A stretch of DNA of 64,000 bases, taken from contig JANZKI010000053.1 of NCBI GenBank assembly GCA_029224185.1, positions 186,001 to 250,000 on the forward strand, given 5' to 3'. The notes under the pieces are model-generated. The model was given only the letters and a program-made list of their open reading frames with translations. It had not been told where the DNA came from and searched no databases. Made by a program: the position numbers and the translations under genes. Origin of the DNA: Karalla daura. Lineage: Eukaryota > Chordata > Actinopteri > Chaetodontiformes > Leiognathidae. Within the stretch, counting starts at the first letter, position 1. Each line of letters opens with the position of its first letter. This document shows, piece by piece, positions 9,801-24,800 of the stretch.

Positions 9801-12800
9801 GGTGTGTTTCTGGACATGTCAGAGCCTGTCTGGACATGTCAATGTATGGGGTCGAAAAAAAATAAATGTCTCTCGAAAGTAGGTACCAATCAACTCCAAA
9901 CGGTCTGAAACGCGCTCCTAAATAGGTCCTGGAAGGACGATTTTGAGACGAGCACTTAGTCAAATTTTCACTCGTCGGCCGACCAACGCATTCTCATGGG
10001 TACACTTTAACGGCTTATCACTCCACAACCCAACGTCCCAGAGACTTCAAATCTCGATCCGTCTGACATAATGCGGCCCTTCTGAACGCGCCGGGGCGTG
10101 TCTGGGCATGTCTGGCCATGTCGGGGCTGTGTGTCTAACTGTGTGTCTGGGTGTGTTTCTGGACACGTCAGAGCCTGTCTGGACATGTCAATGTATGGGG
10201 TCGAAAAAAAATAAATGTCTCTCGAAAGTAGGTACCAATCAACTCCAAATGGTCCGAAACGCGCTCCTAAATAGGTCCTGGAAGGACGATTTTGACAAGA
10301 GCACTTAGTCAAATTTTCACTCGTCGGCCGACTAATGCATTCTTATGGGGACACTTTAACGGCTTATCACTCCACAACCCAACGTCCCAGAGACTTCAAA
10401 TCTCGATCCGTCTGACATAATGCGGCCCTTCTGAACGCGCCGGGGCGTGTCTGGGCATGTCTGGCCATGTCGGGGCTGTGTGTCTAACTGTGTGTCTGGG
10501 TGTGTTTCTGGACACGTCAGAGCCTGTCTGGACATGTCAATGTATGGGGTCGAAAAAAAATAAATGTCTCTCGAAAGTAGGTACCAATCAACTCCAAATG
10601 GTCCGAAACGCGCTCCTAAATAGGTCCTGGAAGGACGATTTTGAGACGAGCACTTAGTCAAATTTTCACTCGTCGGCCGACCAACGCATTCTTATGGGGA
10701 CACTTTAACGGCTTATCACTCCACAACCCAACGTCCCAGAGACTTCAAATCTCGATCCGTCTGACATAATGCGGCCCTTCTGAACGCGCCGGAGCGTGTC
10801 TGGGCATGTCTGGCCATGTCGGGGCTGTGTGTCTAACTGTGTGTCTGGGTGTGTTTCTGGACACGTCAGAGCCTGTCTGGACATGTGAATGTATGGGATC
10901 GAAAAAAAAAAAAAATGTCTCTCGAAAGTAGGTACCAATCAACTCCAAACGGTCTGAAACGCGCTCCTAAATAGGTCCTGGAAGGACGATTTTGACAAGA
11001 GCACTTAGTCAAATTTTCACTCGTCGGCGGACCAATGCATTCTTATGGGGACACGTGAACGGCTTATCACTCCAGGACCCAACGTCCCAGGGACTTCAAA
11101 TCTCTATCCGTCTGACATAATGCGGCCCTTCTGAACACGCCGGAGCATGTCTGGGCATGTCTGGCCATGTCGGGGCTGTGTGTCTAACTGTGTGTCTGGG
11201 TGTGTTTCTGGACACGTCAGAGCCTGTCTGGACATGTCAATGTATGGGATCGAAAAAAAAAAAAGTCTCTCGAAAGTAGGTACCAATCAACTCCAAATGG
11301 TCCGAAACGCGCTCCTAAATAGGTCCTGGAAGGACGATTTTGAGACGAGCACTTAGTCAAATTTTCACTCGTCGGCCGACCAACGCATTCTCATGGGGAC
11401 ACTTTAACGGCTTATCACTCCACAACCCAACGTCCCAGAGACTTCAAATCTCGATCCGTCTGACATAATGCGGCCCTTCTGAACACGCCAGAGCATGTCT
11501 GGGCATGTCTGGCCATGTCGGGGCTGTGTGTCTAACTGTGTGTCTGGGTGTGTTTCTGGACATGTCAGAGCCTGTCTGGACATGTCAATGTATGGGGTCG
11601 AAAAAAAATAAATGTCTCTCGAAAGTAGGTACCAATCAACTCCAAACGGTCTGAAACGCGCTCCTAAATAGGTCCTGGAAGGACGATTTTGAGACGAGCA
11701 CTTAGTCAAATTTTCACTCGTCGGCCGACCAACGCATTCTCATGGGTACACTTTAACGGCTTATCACTCCACAACCCAACGTCCCAGAGACTTCAAATCT
11801 CGATCCGTCTGACATAATGCGGCCCTTCTGAACGCGCCGGGGCGTGTCTGGGCATGTCTGGCCATGTCGGGGCTGTGTGTCTAACTGTGTGTCTGGGTGT
11901 GTTTCTGGACACGTCAGAGCCTGTCTGGACATGTCAATGTATGGGGTCGAAAAAAAATAAATGTCTCTCGAAAGTAGGTACCAATCAACTCCAAATGGTC
12001 CGAAACGCGCTCCTAAATAGGTCCTGGAAGGACGATTTTGACAAGAGCACTTAGTCAAATTTTCACTCGTCGGCCGACTAATGCATTCTTATGGGGACAC
12101 GTGAACGGCTTATCACTCCAGGACCCAACGTCCCAGGGACTTCAAATCTCGATCCGTCTGACATAATGCGGCCCTTCTGAACACGCCAGAGCATGTCTGG
12201 GCATGTCTGGCCATGTCGGGGCTGTGTGTCTAACTGTGTGTCTGGGTGTGTTTCTGGACATGTCAGAGCCTGTCTGGACATGTCAATGTATGGGGTCGAA
12301 AAAAAATAAATGTCTCTCGAAAGTAGGTACCAATCAACTCCAAACGGTCTGAAACGCGCTCCTAAATAGGTCCTGGAAGGACGATTTTGAGACGAGCACT
12401 TAGTCAAATTTTCACTCGTCGGCCGACCAACGCATTCTTATGGGGACACTTTAACGGCTTATCACTCCACAACCCAACGTCCCAGAGACTTCAAATCTCG
12501 ATCCGTCTGACATAATGTGGCCCTTCTGAACGCGCCGGAGCGTGTCTGGGCATGTCTGGCCATGTCGGGGCTGTGTGTCTAACTGTGTGTCTGGGTGTGT
12601 TTCTGGACACGTCAGAGCCTGTCTGGACATGTCAATGTATGGGGTCGAAAAAAAATAAATGTCTCTCGAAAGTAGGTACCAATCAACTCCAAATGGTCCG
12701 AAACGCGCTCCTAAATAGGTCCTGGAAGGACGATTTTGACAAGAGCACTTAGTCAAATTTTCACTCGTCGGCCGACTAATGCATTCTTATGGGGACACGT

Positions 12801-14496
12801 GAACGGCTTATCACTCCAGGACCCAACGTCCCAGGGACTTCAAATCTCGATCCGTCTGACATAATGCGGCCCTTCTGAACACGCCAGAGCATGTCTGGGC
12901 ATGTCTGGCCATGTCGGGGCTGTGTGTCTAACTGTGTGTCTGGGTGTGTTTCTGGACATGTCAGAGCCTGTCTGGACATGTCAATGTATGGGGTCGAAAA
13001 AAAATAAATGTCTCTCGAAAGTAGGTACCAATCAACTCCAAACGGTCTGAAACGCGCTCCTAAATAGGTCCTGGAAGGACGATTTTGACAAGAGCACTTA
13101 GTCAAATTTTCACTCGTCGGCCGACCAATGCATTCTTATGGGGACACGTGAACGGCTTATCACTCCAGGACCCAACGTCCCAGGGACTTCAAATCTCGAT
13201 CCGTCTGACATAATGCGGCCCTTCTGAACACGCCAGAGCATGTCTGGGCCTGTCTGGCCATGTCGGGGCTGTGTGTCTAACTGTGTGTCTGGGTGTGTTT
13301 CTGGACATGTCAGAGCCTGTCTGGACATGTCAATGTATGGGGTCGAAAAAAAATAAATGTCTCTCGAAAGTAGGTACCAATCAACTCCAAACGGTCTGAA
13401 ACGCGCTCCTAAATAGGTCCTGGAAGGACGATTTTGAGACGAGCACTTAGTCAAATTTTCACTCGTCGGCCGACCAACGCATTCTTATGGGGACACTTTA
13501 ACGGCTTATCACTCCACAACCCAACGTCCCAGAGACTTCAAATCTCGATCCGTCTGACATAATGCGGCCCTTCTGAACGCGCCGGAGCGTGTCTGGGCAT
13601 GTCTGGCCATGTCGGGGCTGTGTGTCTAACTGTGTGTCTGGGTGTGTTTCTGGACACGTCAGAGCCTGTCTGGACATGTCAATGTATGGGGTCGAAAAAA
13701 ATAAATGTCTCTCGAAAGTAGGTACCAATCAACTCCAAATGGTCCGAAACGCGCTCCTAAATAGGTCCTGGAAGGACGATTTTGAGACGAGCACTTAGTC
13801 AAATTTTCACTCGTCGGCCGACTAATGCATTCTTATGGGGACACGTGAACGGCTTATCACTCCACAACCCAACGTCCCAGAGACTTCAAATCTCGATCCG
13901 TCTGACATAATGCGGCCCTTCTGAACGCGCCGGGGCGTGTCTGGGCATGTCTGGCCATGTCGGGGCTGTGTGTCTAACTGTGTGTCTGGGTGTGTTTCTG
14001 GACACGTCAGAGCCTGTCTGGACATGTCAATGTATGGGGTCGAAAAAAAATAAATGTCTCTCGAAAGTAGGTACCAATCAACTCCAAATGGTCCGAAACG
14101 CGCTCCTAAATAGGTCCTGGAAGGACGATTTTGACAAGAGCACTTAGTCAAATTTTCACTCGTCGGCCGACTAATGCATTCTTATGGGGACACGTGAACG
14201 GCTTATCACTCCAGGACCCAACGTCCCAGGGACTTCAAATCTCGATCCGTCTGACATAATGCGGCCCTTCTGAACACGCCAGAGCATGTCTGGGCATGTC
14301 TGGCCATGTCGGGGCTGTGTGTCTAACTGTGTGTCTGGGTGTGTTTCTGGACATGTCAGAGCCTGTCTGGACATGTCAATGTATGGGGTCGAAAAAAAAT
14401 AAATGTCTCTCGAAAGTAGGTACCAATCAACTCCAAACGGTCTGAAACGCGCTCCTAAATAGGTCCTGGAAGGACGATTTTGAGACGAGCACTTAG
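6818..14496 (+). repeat. Higher-order repeat, 22-mer (m20-m41, 7679 bp)
   Basis: Order: m20 2222222; m21 2222221 (36C, A14T, 310C); m22 1111111; m23 1111111 (149C); m24 1112222; m25 2222121; m26 1111111 (25T); m27 1112222 (39A, 134G); m28 2211112 (36C); m29 2222121 (36C, 42T); m30 2222122 (25T); m31 2222211 (as m10); m32 1112222 (20G, 97T, 134G); m33 as m28; m34 as m29; m35 1111112 (25T); m36 2222121 (115T); m37 as m26; m38 1111112 (149C); m39 2222122 (A7TAAAT); m40 as m8; m41 as m9. The same series recurs from 14497 with one monomer missing. Confidence 0.94.
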
Positions 14497-17400
14497 TCAA
14501 ATTTTCACTCGTCGGCCGACCAACGCATTCTTATGGGGACACTTTAACGGCTTATCACTCCACAACCCAACGTCCCAGAGACTTCAAATCTCGATCCGTC
14601 TGACATAATGCGGCCCTTCTGAACGCGCCGGAGCGTGTCTGGGCATGTCTGGCCATGTCGGGGCTGTGTGTCTAACTGTGTGTCTGGGTGTGTTTCTGGA
14701 CACGTCAGAGCCTGTCTGGACATGTCAATGTATGGGATCGAAAAAAAAAAAAAAGTCTCTCGAAAGTAGGTACCAATCAACTCCAAATGGTCCGAAACGC
14801 GCTCCTAAATAGGTCCTGGAAGGACGATTTTGAGACGAGCACTTAGTCAAATTTTCACTCGTCGGCCGACCAACGCATTCTCATGGGGACACTTTAACGG
14901 CTTATCACTCCACAACCCAACGTCCCAGAGACTTCAAATCTCGATCCGTCTGACATAATGCGGCCCTTCTGAACGCGCCGGAGCGTGTCTGGGCATGTCT
15001 GGCCATGTCGGGGCTGTGTGTCTAACTGTGTGTCTGGGTGTGTTTCTGGACACGTCAGAGCCTGTCTGGACATGTCAATGTATGGGATCGAAAAAAAAAA
15101 AAAATGTCTCTCGAAAGTAGGTACCAATCAACTCCAAATGGTCCGAAACGCGCTCCTCAATAGGTCCTGGAAGGACGATTTTGACAAGAGCACTTAGTCA
15201 AATTTTCACTCGTCGGCCGACCAATGCATTCTTATGGGGACACGTGAACGGCTTATCACTCCAGGACCCAACGTCCCAGGGACTTCAAATCTCGATCCGT
15301 CTGACATAATGCGGCCCTTCTGAACACGCCAGAGCATGTCTGGGCATGTCTGGCCATGTCGGGGCTGTGTGTCTAACTGTGTGTCTGGGTGTGTTTCTGG
15401 ACATGTCAGAGCCTGTCTGGACATGTCAATGTATGGGGTCGAAAAAAAATAAATGTCTCTCGAAAGTAGGTACCAATCAACTCCAAACGGTCTGAAACGC
15501 GCTCCTAAATAGGTCCTGGAAGGACGATTTTGACAAGAGCACTTAGTCAAATTTTCACTCGTCGGCCGACCAATGCATTCTTATGGGGACACGTGAACGG
15601 CTTATCACTCCAGGACCCAACGTCCCAGGGACTTCAAATCTCGATCCGTCTGACATAATGCGGCCCTTCTGAACACGCCAGAGCATGTCTGGGCATGTCT
15701 GGCCATGTCGGGGCTGTGTGTCTAACTGTGTGTCTGGGTGTGTTTCTGGACACGTCAGAGCCTGTCTGGACATGTCAATGTATGGGATCGAAAAAAAAAA
15801 AAGTCTCTCGAAAGTAGGTACCAATCAACTCCAAATGGTCCGAAACGCGCTCCTAAATAGGTCCTGGAAGGACGATTTTGAGACGAGCACTTAGTCAAAT
15901 TTTCACTCGTCGGCCGACCAACGCATTCTTATGGGGACACTTTAACGGCTTATCACTCCACAACCCAACGTCCCAGAGACTTCAAATCTCGATCCGTCTG
16001 ACATAATGCGGCCCTTCTGAACGCGCCGGGGCGTGTCTGGGCATGTCTGGCCATGTCGGGGCTGTGTGTCTAACTGTGTGTCTGGGTGTGTTTCTGGACA
16101 CGTCAGAGCCTGTCTGGACATGTCAATGTATGGGGTCGAAAAAAAATAAATGTCTCTCGAAAGTAGGTACCAATCAACTCCAAATGGTCCGAAACGCGCT
16201 CCTAAATAGGTCCTGGAAGGACGATTTTGACAAGAGCACTTAGTCAAATTTTCACTCGTCGGCCGACTAATGCATTCTTATGGGGACACGTGAACGGCTT
16301 ATCACTCCAGGACCCAACGTCCCAGGGACTTCAAATCTCGATCCGTCTGACATAATGCGGCCCTTCTGAACACGCCAGAGCATGTCTGGGCATGTCTGGC
16401 CATGTCGGGGCTGTGTGTCTAACTGTGTGTCTGGGTGTGTTTCTGGACATGTCAGAGCCTGTCTGGACATGTCAATGTATGGGGTCGAAAAAAAATAAAT
16501 GTCTCTCGAAAGTAGGTACCAATCAACTCCAAACGGTCTGAAACGCGCTCCTAAATAGGTCCTGGAAGGACGATTTTGACAAGAGCACTTAGTCAAATTT
16601 TCACTCGTCGGCCGACCAATGCATTCTTATAGGGACACGTGAACGGCTTATCACTCCAGGACCCAACGTCCCAGGGACTTCAAATCTCGATCCGTCTGAC
16701 ATAATGCGGCCCTTCTGAACACGCCGGAGCATGTCTGGGCATGTCTGGCCATGTCGGGGCTGTGTGTCTAACTGTGTGTCTGGGTGTGTTTCTGGACACG
16801 TCAGAGCCTGTCTGGACATGTCAATGTATGGGATCGAAAAAAAAAAAAGTCTCTCGAAAGTAGGTACCAATCAACTCCAAATGGTCCGAAACGCGCTCCT
16901 AAATAGGTCCTGGAAGGACGATTTTGAGACGAGCACTTAGTCAAATTTTCACTCGTCGGCCGACCAACGCATTCTCATGGGGACACTTTAACGGCTTATC
17001 ACTCCACAACCCAACGTCCCAGAGACTTCAAATCTCGATCCGTCTGACATAATGCGGCCCTTCTGAACACGCCAGAGCATGTCTGGGCATGTCTGGCCAT
17101 GTCGGGGCTGTGTGTCTAACTGTGTGTCTGGGTGTGTTTCTGGACATGTCAGAGCCTGTCTGGACATGTCAATGTATGGGGTCGAAAAAAAATAAATGTC
17201 TCTCGAAAGTAGGTACCAATCAACTCCAAACGGTCTGAAACGCGCTCCTAAATAGGTCCTGGAAGGACGATTTTGAGACGAGCACTTAGTCAAATTTTCA
17301 CTCGTCGGCCGACCAACGCATTCTCATGGGTACACTTTAACGGCTTATCACTCCACAACCCAACGTCCCAGAGACTTCAAATCTCGATCCGTCTGACATA

Positions 17401-20400
17401 ATGCGGCCCTTCTGAACGCGCCGGGGCGTGTCTGGGCATGTCTGGCCATGTCGGGGCTGTGTGTCTAACTGTGTGTCTGGGTGTGTTTCTGGACACGTCA
17501 GAGCCTGTCTGGACATGTCAATGTATGGGGTCGAAAAAAAATAAATGTCTCTCGAAAGTAGGTACCAATCAACTCCAAATGGTCCGAAACGCGCTCCTAA
17601 ATAGGTCCTGGAAGGACGATTTTGACAAGAGCACTTAGTCAAATTTTCACTCGTCGGCCGACTAATGCATTCTTATGGGGACACTTTAACGGCTTATCAC
17701 TCCACAACCCAACGTCCCAGAGACTTCAAATCTCGATCCGTCTGACATAATGCGGCCCTTCTGAACGCGCCGGGGCGTGTCTGGGCATGTCTGGCCATGT
17801 CGGGGCTGTGTGTCTAACTGTGTGTCTGGGTGTGTTTCTGGACACGTCAGAGCCTGTCTGGACATGTCAATGTATGGGGTCGAAAAAAAATAAATGTCTC
17901 TCGAAAGTAGGTACCAATCAACTCCAAATGGTCCGAAACGCGCTCCTAAATAGGTCCTGGAAGGACGATTTTGAGACGAGCACTTAGTCAAATTTTCACT
18001 CGTCGGCCGACCAACGCATTCTTATGGGGACACTTTAACGGCTTATCACTCCACAACCCAACGTCCCAGAGACTTCAAATCTCGATCCGTCTGACATAAT
18101 GCGGCCCTTCTGAACGCGCCGGAGCGTGTCTGGGCATGTCTGGCCATGTCGGGGCTGTGTGTCTAACTGTGTGTCTGGGTGTGTTTCTGGACACGTCAGA
18201 GCCTGTCTGGACATGTGAATGTATGGGATCGAAAAAAAAAAAAAATGTCTCTCGAAAGTAGGTACCAATCAACTCCAAACGGTCTGAAACGCGCTCCTAA
18301 ATAGGTCCTGGAAGGACGATTTTGACAAGAGCACTTAGTCAAATTTTCACTCGTCGGCGGACCAATGCATTCTTATGGGGACACGTGAACGGCTTATCAC
18401 TCCAGGACCCAACGTCCCAGGGACTTCAAATCTCTATCCGTCTGACATAATGCGGCCCTTCTGAACACGCCGGAGCATGTCTGGGCATGTCTGGCCATGT
18501 CGGGGCTGTGTGTCTAACTGTGTGTCTGGGTGTGTTTCTGGACACGTCAGAGCCTGTCTGGACATGTCAATGTATGGGATCGAAAAAAAAAAAAGTCTCT
18601 CGAAAGTAGGTACCAATCAACTCCAAATGGTCCGAAACGCGCTCCTAAATAGGTCCTGGAAGGACGATTTTGAGACGAGCACTTAGTCAAATTTTCACTC
18701 GTCGGCCGACCAACGCATTCTCATGGGGACACTTTAACGGCTTATCACTCCACAACCCAACGTCCCAGAGACTTCAAATCTCGATCCGTCTGACATAATG
18801 CGGCCCTTCTGAACACGCCAGAGCATGTCTGGGCATGTCTGGCCATGTCGGGGCTGTGTGTCTAACTGTGTGTCTGGGTGTGTTTCTGGACATGTCAGAG
18901 CCTGTCTGGACATGTCAATGTATGGGGTCGAAAAAAAATAAATGTCTCTCGAAAGTAGGTACCAATCAACTCCAAACGGTCTGAAACGCGCTCCTAAATA
19001 GGTCCTGGAAGGACGATTTTGAGACGAGCACTTAGTCAAATTTTCACTCGTCGGCCGACCAACGCATTCTCATGGGTACACTTTAACGGCTTATCACTCC
19101 ACAACCCAACGTCCCAGAGACTTCAAATCTCGATCCGTCTGACATAATGCGGCCCTTCTGAACGCGCCGGGGCGTGTCTGGGCATGTCTGGCCATGTCGG
19201 GGCTGTGTGTCTAACTGTGTGTCTGGGTGTGTTTCTGGACACGTCAGAGCCTGTCTGGACATGTCAATGTATGGGGTCGAAAAAAAATAAATGTCTCTCG
19301 AAAGTAGGTACCAATCAACTCCAAATGGTCCGAAACGCGCTCCTAAATAGGTCCTGGAAGGACGATTTTGACAAGAGCACTTAGTCAAATTTTCACTCGT
19401 CGGCCGACTAATGCATTCTTATGGGGACACGTGAACGGCTTATCACTCCAGGACCCAACGTCCCAGGGACTTCAAATCTCGATCCGTCTGACATAATGCG
19501 GCCCTTCTGAACACGCCAGAGCATGTCTGGGCATGTCTGGCCATGTCGGGGCTGTGTGTCTAACTGTGTGTCTGGGTGTGTTTCTGGACATGTCAGAGCC
19601 TGTCTGGACATGTCAATGTATGGGGTCGAAAAAAAATAAATGTCTCTCGAAAGTAGGTACCAATCAACTCCAAACGGTCTGAAACGCGCTCCTAAATAGG
19701 TCCTGGAAGGACGATTTTGAGACGAGCACTTAGTCAAATTTTCACTCGTCGGCCGACCAACGCATTCTTATGGGGACACTTTAACGGCTTATCACTCCAC
19801 AACCCAACGTCCCAGAGACTTCAAATCTCGATCCGTCTGACATAATGTGGCCCTTCTGAACGCGCCGGAGCGTGTCTGGGCATGTCTGGCCATGTCGGGG
19901 CTGTGTGTCTAACTGTGTGTCTGGGTGTGTTTCTGGACACGTCAGAGCCTGTCTGGACATGTCAATGTATGGGGTCGAAAAAAAATAAATGTCTCTCGAA
20001 AGTAGGTACCAATCAACTCCAAATGGTCCGAAACGCGCTCCTAAATAGGTCCTGGAAGGACGATTTTGACAAGAGCACTTAGTCAAATTTTCACTCGTCG
20101 GCCGACTAATGCATTCTTATGGGGACACGTGAACGGCTTATCACTCCAGGACCCAACGTCCCAGGGACTTCAAATCTCGATCCGTCTGACATAATGCGGC
20201 CCTTCTGAACACGCCAGAGCATGTCTGGGCATGTCTGGCCATGTCGGGGCTGTGTGTCTAACTGTGTGTCTGGGTGTGTTTCTGGACATGTCAGAGCCTG
20301 TCTGGACATGTCAATGTATGGGGTCGAAAAAAAATAAATGTCTCTCGAAAGTAGGTACCAATCAACTCCAAACGGTCTGAAACGCGCTCCTAAATAGGTC

Positions 20401-21826
20401 CTGGAAGGACGATTTTGACAAGAGCACTTAGTCAAATTTTCACTCGTCGGCCGACCAATGCATTCTTATGGGGACACGTGAACGGCTTATCACTCCAGGA
20501 CCCAACGTCCCAGGGACTTCAAATCTCGATCCGTCTGACATAATGCGGCCCTTCTGAACACGCCAGAGCATGTCTGGGCCTGTCTGGCCATGTCGGGGCT
20601 GTGTGTCTAACTGTGTGTCTGGGTGTGTTTCTGGACATGTCAGAGCCTGTCTGGACATGTCAATGTATGGGGTCGAAAAAAAATAAATGTCTCTCGAAAG
20701 TAGGTACCAATCAACTCCAAACGGTCTGAAACGCGCTCCTAAATAGGTCCTGGAAGGACGATTTTGAGACGAGCACTTAGTCAAATTTTCACTCGTCGGC
20801 CGACCAACGCATTCTTATGGGGACACTTTAACGGCTTATCACTCCACAACCCAACGTCCCAGAGACTTCAAATCTCGATCCGTCTGACATAATGCGGCCC
20901 TTCTGAACGCGCCGGAGCGTGTCTGGGCATGTCTGGCCATGTCGGGGCTGTGTGTCTAACTGTGTGTCTGGGTGTGTTTCTGGACACGTCAGAGCCTGTC
21001 TGGACATGTCAATGTATGGGGTCGAAAAAAATAAATGTCTCTCGAAAGTAGGTACCAATCAACTCCAAATGGTCCGAAACGCGCTCCTAAATAGGTCCTG
21101 GAAGGACGATTTTGAGACGAGCACTTAGTCAAATTTTCACTCGTCGGCCGACTAATGCATTCTTATGGGGACACGTGAACGGCTTATCACTCCACAACCC
21201 AACGTCCCAGAGACTTCAAATCTCGATCCGTCTGACATAATGCGGCCCTTCTGAACGCGCCGGGGCGTGTCTGGGCATGTCTGGCCATGTCGGGGCTGTG
21301 TGTCTAACTGTGTGTCTGGGTGTGTTTCTGGACACGTCAGAGCCTGTCTGGACATGTCAATGTATGGGGTCGAAAAAAAATAAATGTCTCTCGAAAGTAG
21401 GTACCAATCAACTCCAAATGGTCCGAAACGCGCTCCTAAATAGGTCCTGGAAGGACGATTTTGACAAGAGCACTTAGTCAAATTTTCACTCGTCGGCCGA
21501 CTAATGCATTCTTATGGGGACACGTGAACGGCTTATCACTCCAGGACCCAACGTCCCAGGGACTTCAAATCTCGATCCGTCTGACATAATGCGGCCCTTC
21601 TGAACACGCCAGAGCATGTCTGGGCATGTCTGGCCATGTCGGGGCTGTGTGTCTAACTGTGTGTCTGGGTGTGTTTCTGGACATGTCAGAGCCTGTCTGG
21701 ACATGTCAATGTATGGGGTCGAAAAAAAATAAATGTCTCTCGAAAGTAGGTACCAATCAACTCCAAACGGTCTGAAACGCGCTCCTAAATAGGTCCTGGA
21801 AGGACGATTTTGAGACGAGCACTTAG
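14497..21826 (+). repeat. Higher-order repeat, 21-mer copy of the 22-mer (m42-m62, 7330 bp)
   Basis: m42-m44 match m20-m22 at an offset of 7679 bp, then m45-m62 match m24-m41 at an offset of 7330 bp. The 349 bp change is exactly one monomer: the counterpart of m23 (1111111 with 149C, 7868-8216) is absent between m44 and m45. All rare markers used for m20-m41 reappear (39A in m48, 42T in m50 and m55, 20G with 97T in m53, 115T in m57, A7TAAAT in m60). The missing monomer is present again at m66, so m45 sits on a one-monomer deletion rather than m23 being a unique insertion. Confidence 0.93.
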
Positions 21827-24800
21827 TCAAATTTTCACTCGTCGGCCGACCAACGCATTCTTATGGGGACACTTTAACGGCTTATCACTCCACAACCCAA
21901 CGTCCCAGAGACTTCAAATCTCGATCCGTCTGACATAATGCGGCCCTTCTGAACGCGCCGGAGCGTGTCTGGGCATGTCTGGCCATGTCGGGGCTGTGTG
22001 TCTAACTGTGTGTCTGGGTGTGTTTCTGGACACGTCAGAGCCTGTCTGGACATGTCAATGTATGGGATCGAAAAAAAAAAAAAAGTCTCTCGAAAGTAGG
22101 TACCAATCAACTCCAAATGGTCCGAAACGCGCTCCTAAATAGGTCCTGGAAGGACGATTTTGAGACGAGCACTTAGTCAAATTTTCACTCGTCGGCCGAC
22201 CAACGCATTCTCATGGGGACACTTTAACGGCTTATCACTCCACAACCCAACGTCCCAGAGACTTCAAATCTCGATCCGTCTGACATAATGCGGCCCTTCT
22301 GAACGCGCCGGAGCGTGTCTGGGCATGTCTGGCCATGTCGGGGCTGTGTGTCTAACTGTGTGTCTGGGTGTGTTTCTGGACACGTCAGAGCCTGTCTGGA
22401 CATGTCAATGTATGGGATCGAAAAAAAAAAAAAATGTCTCTCGAAAGTAGGTACCAATCAACTCCAAATGGTCCGAAACGCGCTCCTCAATAGGTCCTGG
22501 AAGGACGATTTTGACAAGAGCACTTAGTCAAATTTTCACTCGTCGGCCGACCAATGCATTCTTATGGGGACACGTGAACGGCTTATCACTCCAGGACCCA
22601 ACGTCCCAGGGACTTCAAATCTCGATCCGTCTGACATAATGCGGCCCTTCTGAACACGCCAGAGCATGTCTGGGCATGTCTGGCCATGTCGGGGCTGTGT
22701 GTCTAACTGTGTGTCTGGGTGTGTTTCTGGACATGTCAGAGCCTGTCTGGACATGTCAATGTATGGGGTCGAAAAAAAATAAATGTCTCTCGAAAGTAGG
22801 TACCAATCAACTCCAAACGGTCTGAAACGCGCTCCTAAATAGGTCCTGGAAGGACGATTTTGACAAGAGCACTTAGTCAAATTTTCACTCGTCGGCCGAC
22901 CAATGCATTCTTATGGGGACACGTGAACGGCTTATCACTCCAGGACCCAACGTCCCAGGGACTTCAAATCTCGATCCGTCTGACATAATGCGGCCCTTCT
23001 GAACACGCCAGAGCATGTCTGGGCCTGTCTGGCCATGTCGGGGCTGTGTGTCTAACTGTGTGTCTGGGTGTGTTTCTGGACATGTCAGAGCCTGTCTGGA
23101 CATGTCAATGTATGGGGTCGAAAAAAAATAAATGTCTCTCGAAAGTAGGTACCAATCAACTCCAAACGGTCTGAAACGCGCTCCTAAATAGGTCCTGGAA
23201 GGACGATTTTGACAAGAGCACTTAGTCAAATTTTCACTCGTCGGCCGACCAATGCATTCTTATGGGGACACGTGAACGGCTTATCACTCCAGGACCCAAC
23301 GTCCCAGGGACTTCAAATCTCGATCCGTCTGACATAATGCGGCCCTTCTGAACACGCCAGAGCATGTCTGGGCATGTCTGGCCATGTCGGGGCTGTGTGT
23401 CTAACTGTGTGTCTGGGTGTGTTTCTGGACACGTCAGAGCCTGTCTGGACATGTCAATGTATGGGATCGAAAAAAAAAAAGTCTCTCGAAAGTAGGTACC
23501 AATCAACTCCAAATGGTCCGAAACGCGCTCCTAAATAGGTCCTGGAAGGACGATTTTGAGACGAGCACTTAGTCAAATTTTCACTCGTCGGCCGACCAAC
23601 GCATTCTTATGGGGACACTTTAACGGCTTATCACTCCACAACCCAACGTCCCAGAGACTTCAAATCTCGATCCGTCTGACATAATGCGGCCCTTCTGAAC
23701 GCGCCGGGGCGTGTCTGGGCATGTCTGGCCATGTCGGGGCTGTGTGTCTAACTGTGTGTCTGGGTGTGTTTCTGGACACGTCAGAGCCTGTCTGGACATG
23801 TCAATGTATGGGGTCGAAAAAAAATAAATGTCTCTCGAAAGTAGGTACCAATCAACTCCAAATGGTCCGAAACGCGCTCCTAAATAGGTCCTGGAAGGAC
23901 GATTTTGACAAGAGCACTTAGTCAAATTTTCACTCGTCGGCCGACTAATGCATTCTTATGGGGACACGTGAACGGCTTATCACTCCAGGACCCAACGTCC
24001 CAGAGACTTCAAATCTCGATCCGTCTGACATAATGCGGCCCTTCTGAACACGCCAGAGCATGTCTGGGCATGTCTGGCCATGTCGGGGCTGTGTGTCTAA
24101 CTGTGTGTCTGGGTGTGTTTCTGGACATGTCAGAGCCTGTCTGGACATGTCAATGTATGGGGTCGAAAAAAAATAAATGTCTCTCGAAAGTAGGTACCAA
24201 TCAACTCCAAACGGTCTGAAACGCGCTCCTAAATAGGTCCTGGAAGGACGATTTTGACAAGAGCACTTAGTCAAATTTTCACTCGTCGGCCGACCAATGC
24301 ATTCTTATAGGGACACGTGAACGGCTTATCACTCCAGGACCCAACGTCCCAGGGACTTCAAATCTCGATCCGTCTGACATAATGCGGCCCTTCTGAACAC
24401 GCCGGAGCATGTCTGGGCATGTCTGGCCATGTCGGGGCTGTGTGTCTAACTGTGTGTCTGGGTGTGTTTCTGGACACGTCAGAGCCTGTCTGGACATGTC
24501 AATGTATGGGATCGAAAAAAAAAAAAGTCTCTCGAAAGTAGGTACCAATCAACTCCAAATGGTCCGAAACGCGCTCCTAAATAGGTCCTGGAAGGACGAT
24601 TTTGAGACGAGCACTTAGTCAAATTTTCACTCGTCGGCCGACCAACGCATTCTCATGGGGACACTTTAACGGCTTATCACTCCACAACCCAACGTCCCAG
24701 AGACTTCAAATCTCGATCCGTCTGACATAATGCGGCCCTTCTGAACACGCCAGAGCATGTCTGGGCATGTCTGGCCATGTCGGGGCTGTGTGTCTAACTG

